64,000 nucleotides of DNA from Amycolatopsis anabasis (GTDB taxonomy: Bacteria > Actinomycetota > Actinomycetes > Mycobacteriales > Pseudonocardiaceae): positions 62,001-126,000 of the forward strand of contig NZ_VTHK01000026.1 of the NCBI RefSeq assembly GCF_009765355.1, read 5' to 3'. Position numbers and translations under genes: made by a program. The notes beneath the pieces were generated by a model. It saw only the letters and a list, made by a program, of their open reading frames with translations. It made no database searches and was not told where the DNA came from. Below, in pieces: positions 40,170-48,478 of this stretch. The number at the start of each line of letters is the position of its first letter. The stretch's first letter is position 1.

Positions 40170-40297
40170 TCAGCCGAGGGCGATGGTGACGGCGCGACGG
40201 AGTTCGGGGAGTTTCGCGTACAGCTTGTCGCCCGGGCAGTCGGTGTCGAAGTAGTCGCGGTGGCCCTTGATCTCGGCGGGTTTGATGCCCGCCAACG
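40170..40297 (-). pseudogene. C-terminal fossil of a second PGRP amidase
   Basis: On the minus strand the segment encodes about 40 residues ending in a TGA at 40172-40170: GIKPAEIKGHRDYFDTDCPG then DKLYAKLPELRRAVTIALG. This matches the last 40 residues of the amidase at 39258 (EIKGHRDFYHTECPGEKLYAKLP) but not identically, so it is an older duplicate or related gene. Homology stops abruptly near 40290-40297; the rest of the gene is gone and no start is present. Confidence 0.75.
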
Positions 40298-40326
40298 GAT
40301 TTCTAAAACCTGCCCCGCGCCGCAGG

Positions 40327-40884
40327 TCAGGGGTTCAGGTCGAGGTTGGCGGCGAACGGGCGGATCAGCTCCAGCTTCCCGTCCTGGCTGCGCGCGATCT
40401 CCTTGTACCCCTCACTGGCCAGTTCGAACAGCACGACCTCGGCGACCTTCGCCGGGTTGACCAGCAGGTAGTACGGCACCCCGCAGTCGGCGTACAGCTC
40501 GCGTTTGAGCACCCGATCGGTCACCTTGGTCGACGGCGACTCGATCTCCGCGGCCAGCAGCACGTCGGCGGCGTCGAAGTACACCGTGTCCACCCCGGGA
40601 CAGGTCACCACGACGAAATCCGGGATCAGCAGGCGGCGCTCCCCCAGCCGGATGTTCACGCCGGGCAGCAGCTCGGTGCCCGGCGGGACGGCGGCGTCCA
40701 TGCGCAGCTGCAACCGGTGCAGCAGCCGCTGGTGGCCGGAGGTGGGCGCGGGAGTCACCAGCAGCGCCCCGTCGACCAGCTCGATCCGGTTGCCGTTGTC
40801 CTCCGGCAGGGCGAGGACGTCCTCGACCGTCCATTCGCCGTGGTGCTTCGGCAACAGGTAATCGATGTCAGCAGGAGTGGCCAC
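40327..40884 (-). CDS. Uma2-family (DUF820) PD-(D/E)xK-fold protein
   Basis: 185-residue Uma2 protein, a restriction-endonuclease-like fold abundant in actinobacteria and cyanobacteria but of unsettled function. NGNRIELVDGALLVTPAPTS opens the domain; RLLIPDFVVV carries the active Asp and LAAEIESPSTK the Glu of the catalytic core, with RELYADCGVPYYLLVNPA following. GTG 40884 has GGAGG upstream; in-frame sequence extends to 40980. Isolated, lying next to the amidase fossil. Confidence 0.83.
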   Translation of the reverse strand: MATPADIDYLLPKHHGEWTVEDVLALPEDNGNRIELVDGALLVTPAPTSGHQRLLHRLQLRMDAAVPPGTELLPGVNIRLGERRLLIPDFVVVTCPGVDTVYFDAADVLLAAEIESPSTKVTDRVLKRELYADCGVPYYLLVNPAKVAEVVLFELASEGYKEIARSQDGKLELIRPFAANLDLNP

Positions 40885-41012
40885 GGCGCTCCACCTCCAC
40901 GGTCGCGCAAGTCCCTCGGCTCCCAGTGTGACATGTCGGTCCCTCCCCATAGCGATATACACACGGGGAGCGTCCACCACAGGACCGACAGTTTCCGAAA
41001 CCCCGCCGGCCG

Positions 41013-41804
41013 TCAGGCAGGCGTGACCGCCTGACGCACGCCCTCGGCGAGCTCGGCGGACAGCGACCGGACCGCGTCCGCGCCCTCGGCAGCGGCCGTG
41101 ACCAGGGCGGAACCGACGATCACCGCGTCCGCGAACCCGGCCACCTCGGCCGCCTGCTCCCGCGATTTCACCCCGAGCCCGACGCCGATCGGCAGGTCGG
41201 TGTGCGCGCGGGTCCGGCGGACCAGCTCGGCGGCACCGGCGCCCACGCTCTCCCGGGCCCCGGTCACCCCCATCACCGCGGTCGCGTAGATGAAACCGGA
41301 GGACGCGTTAGCGGTCAGATGCAGCCGCTCCTCCGAGGAGGACGGCGCGACCAGGTAGATCCGGTCCAGCCCGTGCCGCTCGGACGCTTCCGGCCAGTCA
41401 CCGGCCTCGTCCGGGGTCAGATCCGGCGTGATCAGGCCGAGCCCGCCCGCGGCGGCCAGGTCCCGCGCGAACGCGTCCACGCCGTAGCGGTGCACCGGGT
41501 TCCAGTAGGTCATCACGACCGCGCGACCACCCCGCGCGGCCACCGATTCGACCACCTCGAACAGGTGCCGCAGCTTGAAACCGCCGGTCAGCGCCGCATC
41601 CGCGGCCGCCTGGATGGTCGGCCCGTCCATCACCGGATCGGAGTACGGCACACCGACCTCGACCAGGTCCGCGCCGCCGTCGATCATCGCGGCGAGCAGG
41701 TCCTTCGACCCGTCGACGGTCGGGTACCCGGCCGGGAGGTAGCCGACCAGCGCGGCCCGCCCCGCACCGCGCGTCCGTTCGAACAGCTCGTCCAGCTCGC
41801 TCAA
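41013..41804 (-). CDS. trpA: tryptophan synthase alpha chain
   Basis: 263-residue TIM-barrel subunit cleaving indole-3-glycerol phosphate to indole. Catalytic Glu and Asp are in VEVGVPYSDPVMDGPTIQ. MTYWNPVHRYG and ITPDLTPDEA are standard, and the phosphate site is GVGLGVKSREQ. The start is a TTG overlapping the trpB stop (TTGA), preceded by GGAGAA; this fits the normal N-terminus SELDELFER. Confidence 0.95.
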   Translation of the reverse strand: MSELDELFERTRGAGRAALVGYLPAGYPTVDGSKDLLAAMIDGGADLVEVGVPYSDPVMDGPTIQAAADAALTGGFKLRHLFEVVESVAARGGRAVVMTYWNPVHRYGVDAFARDLAAAGGLGLITPDLTPDEAGDWPEASERHGLDRIYLVAPSSSEERLHLTANASSGFIYATAVMGVTGARESVGAGAAELVRRTRAHTDLPIGVGLGVKSREQAAEVAGFADAVIVGSALVTAAAEGADAVRSLSAELAEGVRQAVTPA

Positions 41805-43024
41805 GAGAGCTTCTCCTCGTCCACCAGGCCGAAGTATTTCGCCGCGGTGTCCATGTCCTTGTCGCCGCGCCCGGACAGGTTCACCAGGATCAGGCCCTCC
41901 GGACCGAGTTCCGCACCCAGTTTGATGGCCCCGGCCAGCGCGTGCGCCGATTCGACCGCCGGAATGATGCCTTCGGTGCGGGACAGCAGCTTCAGCGCGT
42001 CCATCGCCTCCGCGTCGGTCACCGCGCGGTACTCGGCCCGCCCGGTGTCCTTGAGCCACGAATGCTCCGGCCCCACGCCCGGGTAGTCCAGCCCCGCCGA
42101 GATCGAATACGCCTCGATGGTCTGGCCGTCCTCGTCCTGCAGCAGGTACGAGTACGCCCCGTGCAGCATGCCCGGCGTGCCCTCGGTCAGCGTCGCGCCG
42201 TGCTCACCGGAGTCCAGCCCGTGCCCGCCCGGCTCCAGGCCGACCAGCCGCACGTCCGGATCGTCGATGAACCCGTGGAAGATGCCGATGGCGTTGGACC
42301 CGCCGCCGACGCAGGCCGCGACCACGTCCGGCAGCCGCCCGGCCTTCTCCAGGATCTGCGCGCGGGCCTCCTCGCCGATCACCTTGTGGAAGTTGCGCAC
42401 CATCACCGGGAAGGGGTGCGCGCCGGCGGCGGTGCCCAGCAGGTAGTGCGTGGTGTCCACATTGGTCACCCAGTCGCGCAGCGCCTCGTTGATGGCGTCC
42501 TTGAGCGTGCGCGAACCGGTCTTCACCGGGATGACCTCGGCGCCGAGCAGCCGCATCCGGGCCACGTTGAGCGCCTGCCGCTCGGTGTCGACCTCGCCCA
42601 TGTAGACGACGCAGTCCAGATCGAGCAGCGCGCACGCGGTCGCGGTGGCCACGCCGTGCTGGCCGGCCCCGGTCTCGGCGATGACTCGCTTCTTGCCCAT
42701 CCGCTTGGTGAGCAACGCCTGGCCCAGCACGTTGTTGATCTTGTGCGAGCCGGTGTGGTTGAGATCCTCGCGCTTGAGGAAGACGCGTGCGCCGCCGCAG
42801 TGCTCGGCGAACCGGGGCGCCTCGGTGAGCAGCGACGGCCGCCCCGCGTAGTCCGAGAGCAGGCGCGCGAACTCGCCGGTGAACTCCGGGTCCAGCCGCG
42901 CCTTGTCGTACTCCGCGGACAGCTCGTCCAGCGCCCCGATCAGCGCCTCCGGCATGAACCGGCCGCCGTACGGGCCGAAGTGACCGCGCTCGTCCGGGTC
43001 GTGCTTCCGGCGCTTCTCGGTCAC
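41801..43024 (-). CDS. trpB: tryptophan synthase beta chain
   Basis: 407-residue PLP enzyme joining indole and serine. PLP Lys in NHTGSHKINNVLGQ, phosphate-binding GGGSNAIG, and GRGDKDMDT near the C-terminus. FGPYGGRFMPEALIGAL is the usual N-terminus. It uses GTG and overlaps trpC (GTGA) and trpA (TTGA), a fully coupled trpCBA unit. Confidence 0.96.
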   Translation of the reverse strand: MTEKRRKHDPDERGHFGPYGGRFMPEALIGALDELSAEYDKARLDPEFTGEFARLLSDYAGRPSLLTEAPRFAEHCGGARVFLKREDLNHTGSHKINNVLGQALLTKRMGKKRVIAETGAGQHGVATATACALLDLDCVVYMGEVDTERQALNVARMRLLGAEVIPVKTGSRTLKDAINEALRDWVTNVDTTHYLLGTAAGAHPFPVMVRNFHKVIGEEARAQILEKAGRLPDVVAACVGGGSNAIGIFHGFIDDPDVRLVGLEPGGHGLDSGEHGATLTEGTPGMLHGAYSYLLQDEDGQTIEAYSISAGLDYPGVGPEHSWLKDTGRAEYRAVTDAEAMDALKLLSRTEGIIPAVESAHALAGAIKLGAELGPEGLILVNLSGRGDKDMDTAAKYFGLVDEEKLS

Positions 43025-43830
43025 CGGCTCGGCCTCGGGCAGGCGGGGTGGGATCCGGCGGTGACCAGTTTCACCAGCGCACCCTTCGGGTCGCCGGAGG
43101 CGACCAGGCCCTCGCCGACCAGCACCGCGTCCGCGCCGTGACCCGCGTAGGCCATCAGGTCACCCGGCCCGCGGACCCCGGACTCGGCGATCTTGAACAC
43201 GTCCATCGGCAGCCCCGGGGCGAGGCGGCCGAACACGTCCCGGTCGACCTCCAGAGTGTGCAGGTTGCGCGCGTTGATGCCCATCACCTGGGCGCCGGCC
43301 TCCAGCGCGCGGTCCGCCTCCTCGGCGTTGTGCACCTCGACCAGCGCGGTCATCCCGAGCGACTCCACCCGGTCCAGCAGCGCCGCGAGCGCGTTCTGCT
43401 CGAGGGCGGCCACGATCAGCAGGACCATGTCGGCGCCGTGCAGCCGGGCCTCGTGCACCTGGTACGGGCTGACGATGAAGTCCTTGCGCAGCAAGGGAAC
43501 ATCCACCGCCGCGCGGACGGCGTCGAGATCGGCCAGCGAGCCGCCGAAGCGCCGCTGCTCGGTGAGCACGCTGATCACGCGGGCGCCCGCGTCCGCGTAG
43601 TCCCTGGCGAGCGCGGCGGGATCCGGGATCTCGGCCAGCTCGCCCTTGGACGGGCTGCGGCGCTTGACTTCGGCGATCACGCCGATGCCGGACTCCCGCA
43701 GCGCGGCCATCACGTCCTTCGGCGGCGGCGCGTCCGCGGCGCGCCGCTTGAGCTCGTCGAAGGGCAGCGCCTTCTCCCGCTCGGCGAGGTCCGCCCGCAC
43801 CCCGTCGACGATTTCTTCGAGCACGCTCAC
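43021..43830 (-). CDS. trpC: indole-3-glycerol phosphate synthase
   Basis: 269-residue TIM-barrel enzyme converting CdRP to indoleglycerol phosphate. GVIAEVKRRSPSKG has the catalytic Lys, LLRKDFIVSPYQV the second Lys region, and INARNLHTLEVD and AESGVRGPGD are typical. GTG start. It is 128 bp downstream of the Trp membrane protein gene; an independent promoter there is possible but was not recognised. Confidence 0.95.
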   Translation of the reverse strand: MSVLEEIVDGVRADLAEREKALPFDELKRRAADAPPPKDVMAALRESGIGVIAEVKRRSPSKGELAEIPDPAALARDYADAGARVISVLTEQRRFGGSLADLDAVRAAVDVPLLRKDFIVSPYQVHEARLHGADMVLLIVAALEQNALAALLDRVESLGMTALVEVHNAEEADRALEAGAQVMGINARNLHTLEVDRDVFGRLAPGLPMDVFKIAESGVRGPGDLMAYAGHGADAVLVGEGLVASGDPKGALVKLVTAGSHPACPRPSR

Positions 43831-43958
43831 CGGGCGACCTCACCGGCCGCCGTGCTCACGGTTTCACTCGCAAGGTGCCTCACAAAAACCTTCCCCTTCC
43901 CGCCGAAAAGATGCTAACCCGCGCAACTGCGTGTACTGGCTCCGGGTCGAGGTTGTAG

Positions 43959-44525
43959 TCAGCGACCCGCGGTCGGATCTTCGCCGTCGGACAAGGCCTC
44001 CCAGAGTTCGGTGTCGGGGTCGGGCGCCACGCGTTTGGCCCCCGGGGCGGCGTAACGCGCACCGAGCCGCGGCATCCGGCCCGCGCCCCTGGTACCTGCC
44101 AACCCACCGAGGATGACCAGAATTCCCCCTGCTGCCGCCAAAATATGCGCGGTCACGATCTCCGCCGACGGGGCGCCGTCCGGGTAACCACTCCATCGCA
44201 GACCGTCAACGGCCACCCAGCACGCGGCGACCCCGGCGAGCGCGAGCAGCACGCCGAGCACGCGGCGCGGCCAGCCGCCGGTGGCGACCATCCCGGCCAC
44301 CCCGGCGAGCGCGAGGATGGCCAGCGGCACCAGCGCGCTCGCCTGTTCCGCGCCGGTCTTGGTTTCCAGCACCAGGCCGCGGACGCCGGCGTCCCGGTTC
44401 GCGGCGGTCCAGGTCATCCTGGACGCGCCCCACAACGCGGCCGAGCCGAGCAGGAGCGCGACCGAGACCATCCACAGTGGACGTTTACGGTTCGGCGGGG
44501 CCGGTTCGGACACGGGTGCCGTCAC
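43959..44525 (-). CDS. Trp biosynthesis-associated membrane protein
   Basis: 188-residue membrane protein of the actinobacterial TIGR02234 (Rv1610-like) family, always found in trp operons. Four hydrophobic helices: LWMVSVALLLGSAALWGA, ALVPLAILALAGVAGMVA, RRVLGVLLALAGVAACWV and AHILAAAGGILVILGGLAG, with a cytoplasmic acidic tail. GTG start overlaps the trpE stop (GTGA). The role is unknown. Confidence 0.88.
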   Translation of the reverse strand: MTAPVSEPAPPNRKRPLWMVSVALLLGSAALWGASRMTWTAANRDAGVRGLVLETKTGAEQASALVPLAILALAGVAGMVATGGWPRRVLGVLLALAGVAACWVAVDGLRWSGYPDGAPSAEIVTAHILAAAGGILVILGGLAGTRGAGRMPRLGARYAAPGAKRVAPDPDTELWEALSDGEDPTAGR

Positions 44526-46075
44526 CCCCGGAATTCCCGCGCCCTGGCCGGAGCCATGGTCTGCGCGGCGGCGACCGCGGACAGGACCGTGCGCGCCTTG
44601 TTCAGCGATTCGTTGTCCTCGTAGTCGGGCTGGGAGTCGGCGACGACCCCGCCACCGGCCTGCACGTAGGCGATCCCGTCGCGCACCAGCGCGGTGCGGA
44701 TCGCGATCGCGGTGTCGGCGTCCCCGGCGAAGTCCAGGTACCCGACGACCCCGCCGTAGAGCGCCCGCCGGGTGGGCTCCAGCTCCTCGATGAGCTCCAT
44801 CGCGCGCACCTTGGGCGCACCGGACAGCGTGCCCGCCGGGAAGCACGCGGCCACCGCGTCGAACGCCGTTCGACCCTCGGCCAGTTCGCCGGTGACCGTG
44901 GAGACGATGTGCATCACGTGGCTGTAGCGCTCGATGTCGAAGAAGTCCACCACCCGCACGGTGCCGGGTTCGCACACCTTGCCGAGGTCGTTGCGGCCGA
45001 GGTCGACCAGCATCAGGTGCTCGGCGCGCTCCTTCGCGTCGGCCAGCAGGTCCTTGGCGAGCTGGGCGTCCTCCTCGGGGTCGGCCCCGCGCCACCGCGT
45101 GCCCGCGATCGGGTGCGTGGTCGCCCGGCCGTCGCGCACGGTGACCAGCGCCTCCGGGCTGGAGCCGACGATGTCGAACCCGTCCAGCCGCAGCAGGTAC
45201 ATGTACGGGCTCGGGTTGGAGGTGCGCAGGACCCGGTAGATGTCCAGCGCGTCGGCCTCGGTGGCGAGTTCGAATCGTTGCGAGGGAACGATCTGGAACG
45301 CTTCACCGGCCTGGATGGCCTCGACCGCCTTCGCCACCGCGGCGTGGTAGTCCTCTTTGGCGCGGCAGCGGGTGAACTCGGGCGCCGGCCGGTCGAACAC
45401 CGCGGTGGTCGACGGCGCGGGGGCGCCCAGCAGCTCGGTCATCCGCTCCAGGCGGTCCACGGCGTCGTCGTAGGCGGCGTCCACCCGTTCCGGGGAGTCG
45501 TCCCAGTTGACCGCGTTCGCGATCAGCGTGACGGTGCCCTCGTGGTGGTCGAAGGCGGCCAGATCGGTGGCCAGGAGCATGGTCAGCTCGGGGATGTCGA
45601 GGTCCTTCTCGGCCAGCTCGGGCAGCCGTTCCAGCCAGCGGACCGCGTCGTAGCCGATATAGCCGACCATGCCGCCGGTGAGCGGCGGCATCCCGGGCAG
45701 CGGTTCGGTGTGCAGCGCGAGCACGGTCTCCCGCAGGACGGACAGCGGGTTGCCTTCGGTCGGCAGGCCCACCGGCGGGGTGCCGGTCCAGACGGCCTCG
45801 CCGTCCCGCACGGTCAGGGCCGCCGGGCTGTGCACCCCGATGAACGACCAGCGCGACCAGGACTCGCCGTTCTCCGCGGATTCGAACAGGAACGTGCCGG
45901 GGCGGTCGGCGGCGAGCTTGCGGTACACGCCGACCGGGGTCTCCCCGTCGGCGAGCAGGCGCCGCACCACCGGGATGACCCGGCGGCCCTCGGCCAGGGC
46001 GCGGAAATCCTCCCGCGCGGGGCTGACCGCGCCGAGACCGGCGGCGCTGGCGTTGGTTACTGGGGCACTGGCCAT
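44522..46075 (-). CDS. trpE: anthranilate synthase component I
   Basis: 517-residue chorismate-utilising enzyme. The C-terminal domain contains PSPYMYLLRL, SSPEALVTV, HPIAGTRWRGA, AEHLMLVDLGRNDLGKVCEPGTV and GTLSGAPKVRAMELIEELEP. The N-terminal region has the LFESAENGESWSRWSFIG segment of the feedback tryptophan site (L-E-S family pattern). Its glutamine amidotransferase partner is not in this window. First gene of the trp run; a palindrome between it and the TetR gene may affect its promoter. Confidence 0.95.
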   Translation of the reverse strand: MASAPVTNASAAGLGAVSPAREDFRALAEGRRVIPVVRRLLADGETPVGVYRKLAADRPGTFLFESAENGESWSRWSFIGVHSPAALTVRDGEAVWTGTPPVGLPTEGNPLSVLRETVLALHTEPLPGMPPLTGGMVGYIGYDAVRWLERLPELAEKDLDIPELTMLLATDLAAFDHHEGTVTLIANAVNWDDSPERVDAAYDDAVDRLERMTELLGAPAPSTTAVFDRPAPEFTRCRAKEDYHAAVAKAVEAIQAGEAFQIVPSQRFELATEADALDIYRVLRTSNPSPYMYLLRLDGFDIVGSSPEALVTVRDGRATTHPIAGTRWRGADPEEDAQLAKDLLADAKERAEHLMLVDLGRNDLGKVCEPGTVRVVDFFDIERYSHVMHIVSTVTGELAEGRTAFDAVAACFPAGTLSGAPKVRAMELIEELEPTRRALYGGVVGYLDFAGDADTAIAIRTALVRDGIAYVQAGGGVVADSQPDYEDNESLNKARTVLSAVAAAQTMAPARAREFRG

Positions 46076-46117
46076 GGAATCATTGTGCCGTCGCGGTCAT
46101 TCGGGGTTACATCGGGC

Positions 46118-46141
46118 ATAATTCACCACATGTTGAATTAT
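46118..46141. promoter_or_regulatory. TetR operator-like inverted repeat
   Basis: Perfect arms ATAATTCA and TGAATTAT flank an 8-base centre, 26 bp upstream of the TetR gene start and 42 bp upstream of trpE. Its AT-rich composition stands out from the region. The likely ligand is the TetR protein encoded at 46168. Confidence 0.6.
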
Positions 46142-46167
46142 TTCCCCGATGGGTACATCATGGGGAG

Positions 46168-46782
46168 GTGAGTCCCGCGAAGCAGTCCGCACCGGTCAAG
46201 CGCCGCGGCCGTCGTCCCGCAGGCCAGGACACGAAGACGGCCCTCCTCGAGGCTGCCCGCGAGGTGTTCGGCGAGGCAGGCTACGACGGCGCCACCGTCC
46301 GCGCGATCGCGAACCGCGCCGGCGTGGACGCGGCCATGGTCAACCACTGGTTCGGCAGCAAGGAGGGCCTGTTCGCGCAGGCCGTGCTCGAACTGCCGTT
46401 CAACCCGGCGGAACTGATCGAGACCCTGCTCGACGGCGAACCGGACACGCTCGGGGAACGGATCGTGCGCACGTTCCTGACCAGGTGGGACGCGACCGCG
46501 GGCGGGGTGTTCCCGGCGCTGGTCCGCAGCGTCGCCAGCCACGACCAGGTCGCCCACGCGCTGCGGGACATGTTCCTCAAGCAGATCTTCAGCAGGCTCG
46601 CGGGCCAGCTCGGCGCGGACCGGCCGGAACTGCGGGCCACGCTGTGCGCCTCGCAGCTCATCGGCATGGGCATGATCCGGTACGTCGCCAAGTTCGAGCC
46701 GCTGGCCTCCACCGACATCGAGACCGTGGTCACCGCGGTCGCCCCCAACCTGCAGCGCTACCTCACCGGCGACCTCGGCTGA
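46168..46782 (+). CDS. TetR-family regulator
   Basis: 204-residue repressor. Basic N-terminus KRRGRRPAGQDTKTALLEAA, HTH YDGATVRAIANRAGVDAAMVNHWFGSKE (about 39-66), and a C-terminal TetR_C_17-like ligand domain. GTG start with GGGGAGG. Divergent from trpE with an inverted repeat between. The target may be itself or trpE; the ligand is unknown. Read-through is stopped by a perfect hairpin after the gene. Confidence 0.88.
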   Translation: MSPAKQSAPVKRRGRRPAGQDTKTALLEAAREVFGEAGYDGATVRAIANRAGVDAAMVNHWFGSKEGLFAQAVLELPFNPAELIETLLDGEPDTLGERIVRTFLTRWDATAGGVFPALVRSVASHDQVAHALRDMFLKQIFSRLAGQLGADRPELRATLCASQLIGMGMIRYVAKFEPLASTDIETVVTAVAPNLQRYLTGDLG

Positions 46783-46786
46783 CGGG

Positions 46787-46841
46787 TGTCATGAGGGGAC
46801 CCCTCCTGACGAAATCTGTTAGGAGGGGTCCCCTCATGACA
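46787..46841. terminator. bidirectional terminator hairpin
   Basis: Perfect 21-bp arms (46787-46807 and 46821-46841) with a 13-base loop, extendable by three further pairs including a G-U. Each arm is itself nearly palindromic around GAGGGGACCCCTC. It lies between the convergent TetR and hisI genes, 5 bp after one stop and 7 bp before the other. Confidence 0.8.
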
Positions 46842-46848
46842 GTCGCGG

Positions 46849-47199
46849 CTAGGCGTCGGCGAGCAGCAGGCGGGCGTCGGTGTCGAAGCAGGTCCGGGTG
46901 CCGGTGTGGCAGGCCGGGCCCACCTGGTCCACCCGCACCAGCACGGTGTCCGCGTCGCAGTCGAGCCGGACCTCGCGCACGTGCTGGGTGTGCCCGGACG
47001 TCTCGCCCTTCACCCACAGTTCCTGGCGGCTGCGCGAGTAGTACGTGCCGCGCCGGGTGGTCAGGGTCCGCTCCAGCGCCTCGTCGTTCATCCAGGCGAC
47101 CATCAGCACGTCGGACGTCTCGTGGTCGACGACCACCGCGCAGATCAGCCCGTCCGCGTTGCGCTTGAGCCGGGCCGCCAGTTCCGGGTCCAGGGTCAT
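46849..47199 (-). CDS. hisI: phosphoribosyl-AMP cyclohydrolase
   Basis: 116-residue single-function HisI, third step of histidine synthesis. ICAVVVDHETSDVLMVAWMNDEAL, YYSRSRQELWVKGETSGH and the zinc/metal ligands in LDCDAD, PACHTGTRTCF are all present. ATG 47199 overlaps the stop of the membrane protein gene upstream (ATGA). Confidence 0.94.
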   Translation of the reverse strand: MTLDPELAARLKRNADGLICAVVVDHETSDVLMVAWMNDEALERTLTTRRGTYYSRSRQELWVKGETSGHTQHVREVRLDCDADTVLVRVDQVGPACHTGTRTCFDTDARLLLADA

Positions 47200-47573
47200 G
47201 CGCGCTCCCCGAGCAGGAACCGGCGCACCGGCATCGAGTTCAGCAGCACCCCGGTGTACACGTACCCCGCCGCCGCGAGCCCGGAGAACAGCTTGAGCCA
47301 CAGCAGTTCACCCGCCATCAGGACCAGCACGTGCAGGATCGCGAAGATCACCACCACGGCGAACCCGGCGATCCGCGACGACGGCATCCGCAGCGCCAGC
47401 CCGGCCGCCACCAGGGAGCCCAGCACGAGCGCGGTGATCGGCAGCATCACCGTCCGCCCGGACGCCTCGCTGGTCGAAACGATGATCACGCCGAGCAGCG
47501 TGTGCACCAGGCCGATGCCGACCAGCAGTCCGGCGACGACCTTCACCTCGGCCGGTGACTGCCAGAACTTCAC
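47196..47573 (-). CDS. small membrane protein in his operon
   Basis: 125 residues with four hydrophobic helices (AGLLVGIGLVHTLLGVIIVS, ITALVLGSLVAAGLALRM, FAVVVIFAILHVLVLMAG, LFSGLAAAGYVYTGVLL). Family not recognised with confidence. GTG start overlaps the hisF stop and its stop overlaps the hisI start, so it is translated as part of the his operon. Function unknown. Confidence 0.75.
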   Translation of the reverse strand: MKFWQSPAEVKVVAGLLVGIGLVHTLLGVIIVSTSEASGRTVMLPITALVLGSLVAAGLALRMPSSRIAGFAVVVIFAILHVLVLMAGELLWLKLFSGLAAAGYVYTGVLLNSMPVRRFLLGERA

Positions 47574-48331
47574 CGGATCTCAACTCCCCCGGCCCGCAGC
47601 GTGTCCTTGACCTCGCCGATCTTCAACTGTCCGAAGTGGAACACGCTGGCCGCGAGCACCGCGTCCGCCCCGGCGCGCACCGCGGGCAGGAAGTGGTCGA
47701 CGGCCCCCGCCCCGCCGCTCGCGATCACCGGCACGCTCACCGCGGCGCGGACCAGCCGGATCAGCTCCAGGTCGAATCCGGCCTTGGTGCCGTCGGCGTC
47801 CATCGAGTTCAGCAGGATCTCGCCGACGCCCAGCTCCTGCCCCCGCGCCGCCCATTCCACCGCGTCGATCCCGGTGCCCTGGCGGCCGCCGTGCGTGGTC
47901 ACCTCGAAGCCGGACGGCGTTCCGCCACCGCGCCGCGCGTCGACCGAGAGCACGATGCACTGGGCGCCGAACCGCCGGGACGCCTCGCCGAGCAGTTCGG
48001 GCCGCGCGATGGCCGCGGTGTTGATGCTCACCTTGTCCGCGCCCGCGCGCAGCAGCCGGTTCACGTCGTCGGTCGAGCGCACGCCGCCGCCCACGGTAAG
48101 CGGGATGAACACCTGCTCGGCGGTCCGGCGGACCACGTCGTAGGTGGTCTCGCGGTTACCCGAGGACGCGGTGACGTCGAGGAAGGTCAGCTCGTCGGCG
48201 CCCTCGGCGTCGTACGCGCGCGCCAGCTCGACCGGGTCACCGGCATCACGCAGGTCGGCGAAGTTGACGCCCTTCACCACCCGGCCCGCGTCGACGTCGA
48301 GACACGGGATCACCCTCACCGCTACGGACAT
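47570..48331 (-). CDS. hisF: imidazole glycerol phosphate synthase cyclase subunit
   Basis: 253-residue TIM-barrel cyclase. VRVIPCLDVDAGRVVKGVNF carries the first catalytic Asp, VGGGVRSTDD, INTAAIARP, LLNSMDADGTKAGFD the second Asp, and VIASGGAGAVDHF the phosphate site. ATG 48331 is the conventional start; 11 extra in-frame codons lie upstream. The partner hisH is outside the window. Confidence 0.95.
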   Translation of the reverse strand: MSVAVRVIPCLDVDAGRVVKGVNFADLRDAGDPVELARAYDAEGADELTFLDVTASSGNRETTYDVVRRTAEQVFIPLTVGGGVRSTDDVNRLLRAGADKVSINTAAIARPELLGEASRRFGAQCIVLSVDARRGGGTPSGFEVTTHGGRQGTGIDAVEWAARGQELGVGEILLNSMDADGTKAGFDLELIRLVRAAVSVPVIASGGAGAVDHFLPAVRAGADAVLAASVFHFGQLKIGEVKDTLRAGGVEIR

Positions 48332-48399
48332 GCCTACCAGCGTACTTAGCGGCACCGCCCCCACCCGGCCCTGCCCCGATCGCGGGCCGCCAGCCGCGA

Positions 48400-48478
48400 T
48401 AGGAAGGGACCTTTACTCCGGTTGAACCGTAGTAAAGGTCCCCCGCTCCCGGACAACCGGAGCGAAGGTCCCTTCCTA
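48400..48478. terminator. two mutually exclusive hairpins at the end of the ABC operon
   Basis: Arm 48400-48424 can pair with 48454-48478 (24 of 25 positions counting one G-U), or its inner part 48406-48423 can pair with 48425-48442 (17 of 18). All arms share GGGACCTTT/AAAGGTCCC-type sequence. The outer 3' arm includes the TAG stop of the ABC ATPase. Likely terminator for the minus-strand operon. Confidence 0.65.

Noticed and set aside
43831..43958. Trp leader peptide or attenuator before trpC
   Set aside because: A 10-codon frame overlaps the trpC start, but it has no Trp codons and no terminator/antiterminator pair is evident.
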